In this document: positions 46,202-56,847 of the stretch, piece by piece
How the letters are laid out: each line of letters opens with the position of its first letter
Position numbering within the stretch: position 1 is the first letter of the stretch
Origin: Steromphala cineraria
Taxonomy: Eukaryota; Mollusca; Gastropoda; Trochida; Trochidae
Length of the DNA: 64,000 bases
NCBI GenBank assembly: GCA_916613615.1
Contig: OU744731.1
Span: 48,894,645-48,958,644, forward strand
Direction of reading: 5' to 3'
Program-made: the position numbers and the translations under genes
The notes under the pieces: generated by a model
What the model saw: the letters and a program-made list of their open reading frames with translations, nothing else
What the model was told of the DNA's origin: nothing
Databases searched by the model: none

Positions 46202-46640
46202 TAGCTAATCAGGCCTGTAAGGCCCTGTGGGCTTATGGCATGGTGTCCGTCCGTCCGTCTGTCCGTCAGTCGATCCGTCCATCCGTCAGTATGATATTGT
46301 GGAATATCGACTTCTTCTCCAGAACCATAAGGCCCTTGTGTACAGACTCCTTGACTAGTTTGGGAATATAAATTGTAGCTTGTGTGGCCCTGTGGCCCCT
46401 AATAAGGGCCACAGGGGCCAAACCCTAAAAACCTATTTCCATCTCTTTCTCCGGGAGCATATGTCTTGAAAGCTGTAACTTTGTGTACAGACTACTTGAC
46501 TAGTGAGGATTATTAATAGAAAATTTTGTGACCCTGTGGCCCCTACGAAGGGGGGAACCACATTGGCCACACCCTGAAGCAAAATCGAATGTAAAGCTTG
46601 ATGAGCTACAGAGCCAATGGCTCTATTTTTTATTTTTTAT
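46202..46640 (+). mobile_element. Compact copy of the hairpin-ended repeat family with both ends
   Basis: The left end is tagctaatcaggc (46202-46214), then CCGTCCGT runs (46247-46283). Two monomers follow (from about 46305 and 46435). The right end gcttgatgagcta (46596-46608) is the near inverse of the left (11 of 13). It is followed by the hairpin AGAGCC-AAT-GGCTCT (46610-46624) and a T/TA run. This copy delimits the family best: about 0.43 kb, non-coding, with short inverted ends and a 3' hairpin. No target duplication is obvious. Confidence 0.7.
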
Positions 46641-46716
46641 TTAAATGATTAGTGCTATTCCTATGTAGCATTAACATTGTTTATGAATGTACTTCTAAAT
46701 AATGTTTTCATTGCAG

Positions 46717-46748
46717 TAACAGAGTCGGCCATGCTGATAAATGGTAAT
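46717..46748 (+). CDS. Prominin terminal exon, coding part
   Basis: Acceptor ttttcattgcag begins the exon. With the AG carried over from the micro-exon it reads S-NRVGHADKW and stops at TAA (46746-46748). If the micro-exon is skipped, AC from the previous exon gives T-NRVGHADKW in the same frame. A GTAATT after AAATG could be mistaken for a donor, but reading on gives a Trp and a stop, and a poly(A) signal follows closely. I therefore take this as the last exon. The tail after the last membrane span is about 34 residues, comparable to but shorter than the vertebrate tail. Confidence 0.75.
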
Positions 46749-46797
46749 TACAAGGACTTCAGATTTCGGACTTCAAAGGTTTCTGCTTGACATATTA

Positions 46798-46803
46798 AAT
46801 AAA
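46798..46803 (+). terminator. Prominin poly(A) signal
   Basis: AATAAA lies 50 bp after the stop codon. Cleavage is expected 10-30 bp downstream. Confidence 0.65.
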
Positions 46804-46829
46804 GACTACATGCTGTGAATTTTTTTGTG

Positions 46830-47546
46830 TTTCGTTTGTTTTTTAAGCTAAGAGCTATGAGTCTTAAATAACAAAAAACAGAAGATTCTATCATATTTTG
46901 GATAATAGGTGAATTAATAGATCGGACAGGTTCGTACATTAGAATTTCGAAGACGGATTGAGCAGTTGTTTTGTAGGCTTTCGTAGATATGATAATAACA
47001 TAATTATAAATGCTCCAGATAAGAAGCGTATCTGCCCATTTTTCGCATGTAAATCCTTGAAGACGCAATTAGTTATATCACTTGGAGTACAAATACGCAG
47101 AAGTTTGTATAAACATTAGCACATTCGGACAAAAAATGGTCAACAAACTTTTTTTAAAATACTAATATAAAATATACAACAATAGTTTCGATACATTTAA
47201 CATCAACCATCACGACTATCAATTTAATAATGATAAAAACCGTTATAAACTAAACTTAATAAAAAAAATGGTCAGAAACCGATTTTATAGTTTTTCTAAT
47301 AAGTCTACGAAATCTCAGTCTACAAACCGGTCTGGTCTACAAATTCCCCGTGTCTTCTAACTGATTTTGTGTCTTCTAAGTGATACCGGCTACGAAAGCA
47401 CAACTTTTGTTAATTCAGAATCCTAATTGTATTTGGCTTATTTTCATTATCCCTCCCCAGGAAGTGGAAGGAGGAATTAGGTTTGCTCTTCATGCTTGCA
47501 TCCGTCCGTCTGATTTATTGGGATTCTTTTCTCAGGTACTACTTAA
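46830..47546. other. Intergenic DNA downstream of prominin
   Basis: Nothing coding is recognised. The stretch at 47445-47520 (ctccccaggaagtggaaggaggaattagg ... catccgtccgtctg) resembles the start of another CCGTC-type repeat. Confidence 0.35.
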
Positions 47547-48127
47547 CCCTTACGATGCGGCTATATATTTTTGCTCTACAAGCCCACGTGGCGGAATTGT
47601 TTTGTCCGGTGCCAGCCACCGTTATATCCTGATTAACCGCTTCTTTATTTTTGTGCGCGGATATACATATGATACATGGAAATAAAGACAATTCTCTCTT
47701 CTATACGATGATGTAAAAACTATAAAATTATCTCTAATGGTTCGTGAGATATAAATGCCGCAAGGTGGGTACCCTCAATCATTTTGAGGTCAACAAATTT
47801 TTTGCGGCACTTGTCGCAACGCTTTGCCGCTTCTTTATTTTTGTGCGCGGATATACATATGATACATGGAAATGAAGACAATTCTCTCTTCTACACGATG
47901 ATGTAAAAATTATAGAATTATCTCTATTGGTTTGTGAGATATGAATGCCGCAAGGTGGGTACCCTCAATCATTTTTGAGAAAAGGTTTGATATTTATATC
48001 CGGGAGCAGCCAAGACTGCTTGCAGTCAATATATAGCCTTATCCTGAAAGTTACGGATTTCGCCAAGAGGGCTTACGTGCCATTTTATATTTGGCCCGTA
48101 AATATCACGCGCCCCGCATCGTAAGGG
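47547..48127 (+). mobile_element. piggyBac MITE 1 (581 bp)
   Basis: TTAA (47543-47546 and 48128-48131) flanks an element with inverted CCCTTACGATGCGG ends, the signature of piggyBac-type insertion. Imperfect inverted similarity continues inward (aagcccacgtggcgga against aagccctcttggcgaa). The body has two ~190-bp monomers starting ccgcttctttatttttgtgc at 47637 and 47827. The right ~140 bp match the start of the large element at 57770 (gcaagcagt, ggctcccgga). No protein is encoded. Confidence 0.9.
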
Positions 48128-48389
48128 TTAAGATAGGATAACCAAATTTGCTGAGTTCGAAAATCAGACACGTGAAAGTCTCTTTTACAGATTAATACCC
48201 CTTTTTCCGTGTTTTTTACATTGTTCGTTTGTGTCGCAAAGTGGACAACTATTCTCAGAATAATCTAAAAAAGTAACCAATTTTACTTTAAGTTTTCTGG
48301 ATATTTATGTATCATCCCCACTGTAGATCGGTCCCTTCTTAGGATGGAACGTGTCCCAAGTTGGATTCTAAGTTGGATATGCATCTTAA

Positions 48390-48970
48390 CCCTTACGATG
48401 CGGCTATATATTTTTGCTCTACAAGCCCACGTGGCGGAATTGTTTTGTCCGGTGCCAGCCACCGTTATATCCTGATTAACCGCTTCTTTATTTTTGTGCG
48501 CGGATATACATATGATACATGGAAATAAAGACAATTCTCTCTTCTATACGGTGATGTAAAATCTATAAAATTATCTCTAATGGTTCGTGAGATATAAATG
48601 CCGCAAGGTGGGTACCCTCAATCATTTTGAGGTCAACAAATTTTTTGCGGCACTTGTCGCAACGCTTTGCCGCTTCTTTATTTTTGTGCGCGGATATACA
48701 TATGATACATGGAAATGAAGACAATTCTCTCTTCTACACGATGATGTAAAAATTATAGAATTATCTCTATTGGTTTGTGAGATATGAATGCCGCAAGGTG
48801 GGTACCCTCAATCATTTTTGAGAAAAGGTTTGATATTTATATCCGGGAGCAGCCAAGACTGCTTGCAGTCAATATATAGCCTTATCCTGAAAGTTACGGA
48901 TTTCGCCAAGAGGGCTTACGTGCCATTTTATATTTGGCCCGTAAATATCACGCGCCCCGCATCGTAAGGG
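48390..48970 (+). mobile_element. piggyBac MITE 2 (581 bp)
   Basis: TTAA (48386-48389 and 48971-48974) flanks it. It has the same length as MITE 1 and differs by only a few bases by eye (for example tctatacggtg for tctatacgatg), so both moved recently. Its right flank (48975-49054) recurs at 57684-57765. Confidence 0.9.
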
Positions 48971-49448
48971 TTAAGATGGGACGAAACATGTTTATATGTT
49001 ATATCATTGTAGTAGTATAAATTTACAGATCATTTCTCAAATAATCAAACACTCCTCAAAACGTTACATGTCTTTAACAAGAAGAGGGGTTTTTTTACCG
49101 CTCAAATACGGCTTTGTACTAACAATAAATATGAGGCATCATGGCAAAAAGATAGAGTAACATCAAGTGAAAGAAAATAGTCGCAGGCAACGGGTTCAAC
49201 GTTTTATGATGATGATATGTTTGAAACATGTATATAATGTGCATAGTATAATTATTTCGGTCAGATTAAGTGCATGTAATTAAAGCATTTTATGTAAGGG
49301 TTAAATCCATGGACCGTGTGCCCAAGTACAATAAGCATATTCATAATTGCAAATGAAAATCATGAATAAAAAAATTGCAAAAGTTGAATGATTTAAGTAT
49401 AGTGTGTTATAATTAACATATATTTGAAATTCGGATGACACAAGTTAA

Positions 49449-49655
49449 CCCTTACGATGCGGCTATATATTTTTGCTCTACAAGCCCACGTGGCGGAATT
49501 GTTTTGTCCGGTGCCAGCCACCGTTATATCCTGATTAACCGCTTCTTTATTTTTGTGCGCGGATATACATATGATACATGGAAATAAAGACAATTCTCTC
49601 TTCTATACGATGATGTAAAAACTATAAAATTATCTCTAATGGTTCGTGAGATATA
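49449..49655 (+). mobile_element. piggyBac MITE 3, right part missing
   Basis: TTAA (49445-49448) and the left end CCCTTACGATGCGG are intact and the sequence follows MITE 1 to gagatataa. There it runs into a 26-bp tandem repeat and the right half is lost. Confidence 0.85.
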
Positions 49656-49735
49656 AAAATCTGTTTATATCATGCAATAAAAATCTGTTTATGTTATGGA
49701 ATAAAAATCTGTTTATTTTATGCAATAAAATCATT
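49655..49735. repeat. ~26-bp tandem repeat (three copies)
   Basis: The unit aaaaatctgtttat(a/g/t)t(c/t)atg(c/g)aat is repeated three times at the truncation point of MITE 3. Confidence 0.85.
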
Positions 49736-50834
49736 AAAAACAAAATTAGTAGAAACACTTAATCTTTCAGTGCAGATACACACACTATTTCTTTGAAAAC
49801 TAAAAGAACCAAAGTAGCTTGTGTACCGTATAAAAGACTAATTTGATAATAAGACTGAAATTGTCATGAATGACTATCACACTATCACTAGTTGATGATA
49901 GGCATGAAAAACGCTGCCTCCCTGTTGTTTCAGTTATAGGGAATGACAACGAGAACAGAATAAAATAAACTCAACAGCAGTGTTTGTTGTTGAAAGCCAT
50001 TTATTTTCCATTTCCATTTATTCAGTTGATATATCCTCTTCATGGTTATACTCACTTAAAAAGCAAAAACAGTAAATTTATGTAAAACACAGTAGACACT
50101 AAAATGTATGTAAAACACAGTGGACACTGAATAATTGATTTTTCTAGTTATCATGCAGACAATACAAAATAAGTCAAATATGGTTCATCAATTTAATTTT
50201 CTGAAACTGATAATAAGTTAACTCTTTCAAAATGCAATTAAACGTAAAATTAGTGGATTTTTTAGTTTAAAATTAGTTCAATGTTTTTTACCTCTTTATT
50301 AGCATCATTACATTTTAAAGATGTTTATATGTCAGAGAAATACCCTTTAATTCTAAATCATGGGAGTAATTGTTATTTCTCATACGAAATACCAACATTT
50401 TAAAATCAGAGGAGTATATCTTTACATTAGTATATACTATCAAAATCGATATTATGCAAGTGTTATCTTAACAAAGGGTTTATACCCAATAGGCCAAATT
50501 TATCTGGAGCACTGTAATAATATATTACTAAGTTAAATCGTTTATATGTATTACATGTTTAATGTTTAGCATTTGCATAAAACCAGTGCATAGATTAGTC
50601 ATCTACATTTATTTCTTTTTTCCCTAAATCTGAAAGGCCTATAACTGCATAAGATCAGTGAATCGATTAAACATTTTCATCTATTTTTACTTTTACAAAA
50701 GCAGAATGACATATCATGTTAAATATTTTTCTCAAACCCAAACAGACGCGGAAAGTTTTTTTGCATTGAATACAATATTACAGCTTACGGTAAATAACTC
50801 TGTATAATAAATAAACCTGTAACTTTTATCATAA
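49736..50834. other. Unassigned intergenic DNA
   Basis: AT-rich, with one short duplication (atgtaaaacacagt(a/g)gacact at about 50080 and 50108). No gene is seen. Confidence 0.35.
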
Positions 50835-51200
50835 ACTTTTCAAAACGAAAGTACAACTGGCAATATTAAAAGGTCCTTAATTCAATGTAAATTGACCTAT
50901 CTGAATAAATTTGGAATTTTCAAAAGTTCTTGATGCTTTTAGCTGTCTGGCTATATATAAAACATTGCCAAAGCTCTGTTATTGACGAGTTACGATTTTC
51001 TCAAACATACAACTATCATAAACATTCAAAACGAAAGTCAAAGTGACGATATTCAAAGACCTTTGTTACAATGTTAAAGGACATATCAGATTTTTTTTTA
51101 AATTTTACCAGATTCTATATTCTTCAAGCTGTCTGATGATACAATTAACACTGCTTAATGCTCTGTTGTTGCTAACAGCAGCTTTATTACTATAAAATAT
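50835..51200. repeat. Two diverged ~175-bp tandem monomers
   Basis: cataaacttttcaaaacgaaagt...ggcaatattaaaaggtcctt (50832) corresponds to cataaacattcaaaacgaaagt...gacgatattcaaagacctt (51018). Both lead to a cagctgtctg/caagctgtctg and gctctgttattg/gctctgttgttg block. Confidence 0.6.
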
Positions 51201-51394
51201 ATAAATACGTTGATAGGATCATTGGAAAGAGACTTTTAAGGCAACGGCAATGACGTTTTGCAATTTGATCTCAGTTCTAATATATGAATTATTAAATGCA
51301 CACAACTTAGAATTATTGAATTGGATCAAATCTATTTGTGCAATTTTTATATATCTTTTCTTCCAAATGACCGACGGAAATCCTTATGGTTTCT

Positions 51395-51905
51395 ATATCT
51401 TCCGAACCATTAGAGATATTTGAGAATTGTTTTCACTATTGTTTATAGGAGAAAATTGTCTTTATTTGCATTTTTTTTTGAGCATTAGATAAAAGAAAGG
51501 GTGAGCGATGCGACAGTTGTTGCAAATATCCTGTTTCCATCAAAATGACCAATGGTAACCCCTTTGCAGCCTCTATACCTCCCGAACCATTGATGATGTT
51601 TTAAAAGTGCTTTCATTATCGTGTAGAAGAGAACATTGTCTTTATATGAATATATAATTTTTCTATGTCCATTAAAAAGTGAAGAAACGGTAAGCGATGC
51701 CACATCGGTCGCAAATATGATGTTTTCCATCAAAATGACGGACAGTAACCCCCTTACAACCTCTATACCTCCCGAACCATTGATAATATTGTAAACCCGT
51801 TTTCATTAGCGTGTAGAGGAGATATGTCTTTATATGCATATATCATTTGTCTATGCCCATTAAAAAGGGAAGAAACGGTAAGCGATGCGACATCTGTCGC
51901 AAATA
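51395..51905. repeat. Three ~185-bp monomers of the piggyBac-associated family (diverged)
   Basis: cttccgaaccatt (51400), cctcccgaaccattgatgatg (51586) and cctcccgaaccattgataata (51771) start successive monomers. Each continues with cg(t)gtagaagaga-type, attgtcttta and gaagaaacggtaagcgatg blocks. Read in this orientation they parallel the inverted MITE monomer (acgaaccattagagataat, tagaagagagaattgtcttta, aagaagcggcaaagcgttgcg). So they are an older branch of the same family, without TTAA ends nearby. Confidence 0.65.
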
Positions 51906-53022
51906 TAAAAGTATATCTCAAGAAATAAATAATTTAGCTAAATTCTCGACCTTTTATACAGAACAGCTGACGATGCGTACGAGCAACAAAGAACATAAGA
52001 CATTAACTGTTGTTTTTTTATAATACGGTACTACACAATTAGTTTGTGTCTTTCACAAGAGCATCCATTGATGTATAGTATGTTTAGATGACTTTAGAAG
52101 TTCTTTTGAACTTACTCGATGTTAGTCTTCCCAGGCCCTTAAATATCCTTTTTTTATGATGTAATGTAACATAGCAAATGTTTTACTTAAAATTAGCATT
52201 AGAATTTTAACATTAAATTTAAAATTAAAATTCAGCTTTCATTGTTAATTGGTGAAATTATTCAGGATAAACAGTAGGCTATAATGGGGGTTCTGGACCA
52301 CGGCGATCAAAAAGGCGATCTCATTAACTTTACACAAATAAAATGCTTCGCTTCACTCAGCAATTTTTTTTCTGTAATCATTAATGAGAAATATACCTTT
52401 TTGACCACCATAATCCAGAACCCACATTTTAACCTACTATAAGAAATTAATATTAGTAAATAACAGATTCAAATCTCCCATTATCAATATTTAATTGGGT
52501 ATTCATGATTACATTTAAGTAAATTTGTACTGGCCTAGCAGTTTCTGGTTCTTTTGTGATTGCAATTGTCATTCCTTTCACTACCACTCTCAATTCACCT
52601 TCAAGAAGCACGAAGTTGATTATCATCAGTTGTTCTAAGGTCAAGCCACAAAGCATACTTTCAGTTAAAAACGTACGTTACTGGATGCCTTTTTATACTA
52701 GGAAGCTTCTTAATTTCATCCCATAAATTATGTTTACGCATATGTTAACTGTAAAGTTGATTTGGTACCCCTTCAACAGTCATTTGTATATTTTTATTTT
52801 AGGATTATAAAATGATTCAGTCATTCTGTCAATCCCAGTGGTAGGGGTTTTTAATAATATCAGAACAACTTTCATGGATTTAGCAGGCACATTTATATTA
52901 ATATTCCACACAGTCTCACTTTTATAAAATGGTCTCATACGATGGCGAAATATGCGATCATAGCATCGCAAAAGTGGACAACTTTTCTCAGAATAATCTA
53001 AAAAAAGGTAACAAATTTTACT
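51906..53022. other. Unassigned intergenic DNA
   Basis: No gene recognised. The last 57 bp (52966-53022) match 48237-48287 and form the flank of MITE 4. Confidence 0.4.
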
Positions 53023-53026
53023 TTAA

Positions 53027-53908
53027 CCCTTACAATGCGGCTATATATTTTTGCTCAACTAGCCCCCGTGGCGACATTGTTTTGTCCGGTGCCAGCCACC
53101 GTTATATCCTGATTGCACCGCTCACTGAATATTTTTATGTAGCGAGTCCCGTGTCTTTTACAACAATTGGTGTATCTATTTCGCGGATCCCGGATTTTTA
53201 TTTAGAGCCATGTAAAATGTTTATTTATGCACACACAATAATTATTTTTACATGGACTTCTAGATACACTGTGCCTCTTTATAAATATATAAAAAAAACA
53301 TTACGATGCGCCTCATATTTTTTTCCCACAGTCATCAAAAGAAAGTCTGTATTTCCGCTTGCCGCTTCTTTATTTCTGTGTGCGCATAGACATATGATAC
53401 ATGGAAATAAAGACAATTCTTTTCACTACACAATGATGTAAAATTTATAGAATTATCTCTAATGGTTCGTGAGATATGAATGCCGCAAGGTGCGCGAGGT
53501 AAATGCAAGTTATATTAGCGATAACCCGGAGCGCAACTAGCGCGTGTGAACGATCACTTATATTTCGCTTGCCGCTTCTTTATTCCTGTCCTCGCATAGA
53601 CATATGATACATGGAAATAAAGACAATTCTTTTCTCTACAAGTTGATATAAAAATTATAAAATTATCTCTAATTGTTCGTGAGATATGAGTGCCGCAAGA
53701 TGCGCGAGTTAAATACAAGTTCAATTGGCGACCCCCGGAGCGCAAGTAGAGCGCGCACCGCTTCTTCATTGCGCGCATAGTCAAATGATACATGGAAATA
53801 AAGACAATTCTTTTCTCTACAAGTTGATATAAAAATTATAAAATTATCTCTAATTGTTCGTGAGATATGAGTGCCGCAAGATGCGCGAGTTAAATTTTGT
53901 TTTATTAA
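53027..53908 (+). mobile_element. piggyBac MITE 4, left end plus monomers, right end missing
   Basis: TTAA (53023-53026) is followed by CCCTTACAATGCGGC and the usual left-end sequence, with more substitutions than MITEs 1-3. After a divergent part there are three monomers (ttgccgcttctttatt at 53359, ttgccgcttctttattcc at 53569, ccgcttcttcatt at 53758), each carrying acatatgatacatggaaataaagacaattc. No right terminus is found before MITE 5. Confidence 0.7.
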
Positions 53909-53912
53909 TAAA

Positions 53913-54494
53913 CCCTTACGATGCGGGGCGCGTGATATTTACGGGCCAAATATAAAATGGCACGTAAGCCCTCTTGGCGAAATCCGTAACTTTCAGGATA
54001 AGGCTATATATTGACTGCAAGCAGTCTTGGCTGCTCCCGGATATAAAATATCAAACCTTTTCTCAAAAATGATTGAGGGTACCCACCTTGCGGCATTCAT
54101 ATCTCACAAACCAATAGAGATAATTCTATAATTCTTACATCATCGTGTAGAAGAGAGAATTGTCTTCATTTCCATGTATCATATGTATATCCGCGCACAA
54201 AAATAAAGAAGCGGCAAAGCGTTGCGACAAGTGCCGCAAAAAATTTGTTTACCTCAAAATGATTGAGGGTACCCACCTTGCGGCATTTATATCTCACGAA
54301 CCAATAGAGATAATTCTATAATTTTTACATCATCGTGTAGAAGAGAGAATTGTCTTTATTTCCATGTATCATATGTATATCCGCGCACAAAAATAAAGAA
54401 GCGGTTAATCAGGATATAACGGTGGCTGGCACCGGACAAAACAATTCCGCCACGTGGGCTTGTAGAGCAAAAATATATAGCCGCATCGTAAGGG
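53913..54494 (-). mobile_element. piggyBac MITE 5 (582 bp, inverted)
   Basis: This is the MITE 1/2 type in the opposite orientation. The gcgcgtgatatttacgg-type end is at left and the ccgcatcgtaaggg end at right, with TTAA at 54495-54498. The left flank reads TAAA instead of TTAA, so one target copy has mutated or the element was joined secondarily. Confidence 0.85.
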
Positions 54495-54498
54495 TTAA

Positions 54499-56753
54499 GT
54501 TTTATTTTGTTATTGACGAAAACGGTTTTATGTAAATATTTCAATAATTAGTAACTTCTCCTTTCTTCCAGGGACGTGAAAGGGTAGACATTGACACTCA
54601 AAGTTTGGACATGTGCAGTTTCAGCAAATGGCATCACAAACAAAAATGTTCACGCAGTTCTAAAAAACCCGAGTGCAGCCGAAATTTAGTGGGAAATTTT
54701 TCACACAAAAATGACTATAGTCGGAAAAAGCGTCTCGATCTTGACAATATTTCTGTTTCCGGGTTATAACTTTTTAGGCACAACTGGAAGCAAACTTCTG
54801 ATATTGAATGTTGAAGCTTGGGGGTCTAAGGGTAAATTTGTACCATGTCTCGTGGCGAGGCCCGCACTAAAAATATTGAAAATCCTCGAAAGAAAACTCC
54901 GAGTACGCTCGATTTTTCATGGGAAAAAAGTCCATACCCGTCATAACCCGAGAGTGCAAGTGGCCCAAAAAAAGCCCATACCTCCGGGGGCTCTCGGAAA
55001 AGTAGAACAAAAGCACGATCGTGCTCAAAACCCGATAGTGTGAATGTGGTCATGGGACAACTTTCCCATTACATCATGGCGAGACCCGGGACAAAATTTC
55101 CGATGGCCGAAAGTGGTCAGAACACTCCCTTTCGTCATGGGAAAACGTTCCCATTACCTCATGCCGAGACCCGGAAAAAAATGTTGATGTCCGGAAGTGG
55201 TTCGGAACCTCTGACGTCATCGCAACCCGATCATGTAAGTTTGGTAATGGGACAACTTTCCCATTACATCATGGCGAGACCCGGGACAAAATTTCCGATG
55301 GCCGAAAGTGGTCAGAACACTCCCTTTCGTCATGGGAAAACGTTCCCATTACCTCATGCCGAGACCCGGAAAAAAATGTTGATGTCCGGAAGTGGTTCGG
55401 AACCTCTGACGTCATCGCAACCCGATCATGTAAGTTTGGTAATGGGACAAGTTTCCCATTACGTCATGACTAAAAACCGGAAAAATGTTTTATGTCAAAA
55501 AGACCTACAAACATTTTGCGGGGCTTCTTGCATCTTTTTTTCTCTTTGCGCATATACATATCATATACCAAATTGAAGACAATTTTATTCTCTTTCCATC
55601 GATATATCATGTTTTATAGCGCGCCAATTTGTTATTGAAATATCATGCACGAAAGTCGAAAACATTTAAATATTTTTAGTACAATTATTTGCAATTGCGC
55701 ATATACAAATTATACACCAAATTGAAGACAATTTTATTTTCTTTCCATCGATATATCATGTGTAAGAGCGCGCCACTTGGTTAGTGATATATCGAGCGCG
55801 AAAGAACACATTTTGTTTGCCCCTGCGGCTTTTTGCGGGCTTCATAGTACAATTATTTGCAACTGCGCATATACAAATTATACACCAAATTGAAGACAAT
55901 TTTATTCCCTTTCCATCGATATATCATTTGTTAGAGCGCGCTACTTGGTTAGTGAAATATCGAACGCGAAAGAACACATTTTGTCTGCTTTTGCGGCCTT
56001 TTGCGGTCTTTATAGTGCAATTATTTGCAACTGTGCATATAAAAATTATACACCAAATTGAAGACAATTTTATTCTCTTTCCATCGATATATCATGTGGT
56101 AGAGCGCGCCACTTGGTTAGTGAAATATTGAGCGCGAAAGAACACATTTTGTCTGCTTTTGCGGCCTTTTGCGGCCTTTATAGTGCAATTATTTGCAACT
56201 GCCCATATAAAAATTATACACCAAATTGAAGACAATTTTATTCTCTTTCCATCGATATATCATGTGGTAGAGCGCGCCACTTGGTTAGTGAAATATCAAG
56301 CGCGAAAGAACACATTTTGTCTGCTTTTGCGGCCTTTTAGGGCCTTTATAGTACAATTATTTGCAACCGCGCATATACAAATTATACACCAAATTGAAGA
56401 CAATTTTATTCTCTTTCCTTCGATATATCATGTGTTAGAGCGCGCCACTTGGTTAGTGAAATATCAAGCGCGAAAGAACACATTTTGTCTGCTTTTTGTC
56501 AACAATTCAACAGAGAAAATACATGTTTTCACGGAGCTCGCTGTCTGCGCCAGTTAAACCAATTTTCATAAAACTACGGCGTTTAGCGAGGCGCGGAAAA
56601 TAATTACGAGCAATCCGGGAGCCGCCAAAACTGCTTGCAGTCAATTTTTGCCTTCTCGTGAAAGTTAGAGTCCGGACTCCGGATTTCGCCAAGAGGGCTT
56701 GCGCGCCAGTTTATATTTGGCACGGAAATATAACGCTCCCCGCATCGTAAGGG
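54499..56753 (-). repeat. Left arm of a giant inverted repeat: piggyBac 5' region, inverted
   Basis: Read on the minus strand from 56753, it starts with CCCTTACGATGCGGGGAGCG next to TTAA (56754-56757) and follows the right arm (57770 onward). It runs through the terminal ~270 bp, six ~168-bp monomers (their ggttagtgaaatat blocks near 55631, 55780, 55948, 56116, 56284 and 56452) and 195-bp repeats (55043-55450). It ends with the unique part at ttttattttgttattgacg (54499). It is about 2.25 kb against 2.9 kb for the right arm because it has fewer 168-bp monomers but one extra 195-bp unit. Confidence 0.88.
55043..55460. repeat. 195-bp tandem repeat, two copies plus part of a third
   Basis: tcatgggacaactttcccattacatcatggcgagacccggg recurs 195 bp later with near identity, and a third start is at about 55438. 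Short palindromes (aatgggacaactttcccatta, atgggaaaacgttcccat) recur in each unit. The right arm has one unit plus a part (59850-60085). The unit length is a multiple of three, which keeps a frame open, but I do not regard it as coding. Confidence 0.88.
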
Positions 56754-56757
56754 TTAA

Positions 56758-56843
56758 CCCTTACGATGCGGGTATATATTTTTGCTCTACAAGCCCACGT
56801 GGCGGAATTGTTTTGTCCGGTTCCAGCCACCGTTATATCCTGA
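56758..56843 (+). mobile_element. piggyBac MITE 6, left end only, split by MITE 7
   Basis: It starts at the TTAA shared with the left arm (56754-56757) with CCCTTACGATGCGGG and ends at the internal TTAA (56844-56847) of the MITE sequence (atcctgaTTAA). MITE 7 inserted exactly there. Confidence 0.85.
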
Positions 56844-56847
56844 TTAA

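Noticed and set aside
46741..46750. GTAATT after AAATG as a donor site for a further prominin exon
   Set aside because: The downstream acceptor candidates (for example 61848) would give an immediate stop, and reading through gives Trp-stop with a poly(A) signal 50 bp later.
48283..48534. Recurrent small frames such as MSLFPCIICISAHKNKEA in MITEs (48283, 49393, 54350, 56711)
   Set aside because: They are translations of the conserved MITE left end and have no independent support as genes.
54562..54610. Possible prominin or other exon after tttcttccag
   Set aside because: The same sequence occurs inverted at about 60565-60605 as part of the piggyBac arms, so it is transposon sequence.
55040..55576. 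178-codon frame with a 65-residue repeat (HYIMARPGTKFPMAESGQ)
   Set aside because: It is a translation of the 195-bp tandem unit. The frame is not kept in the right arm, and there is no domain signature.
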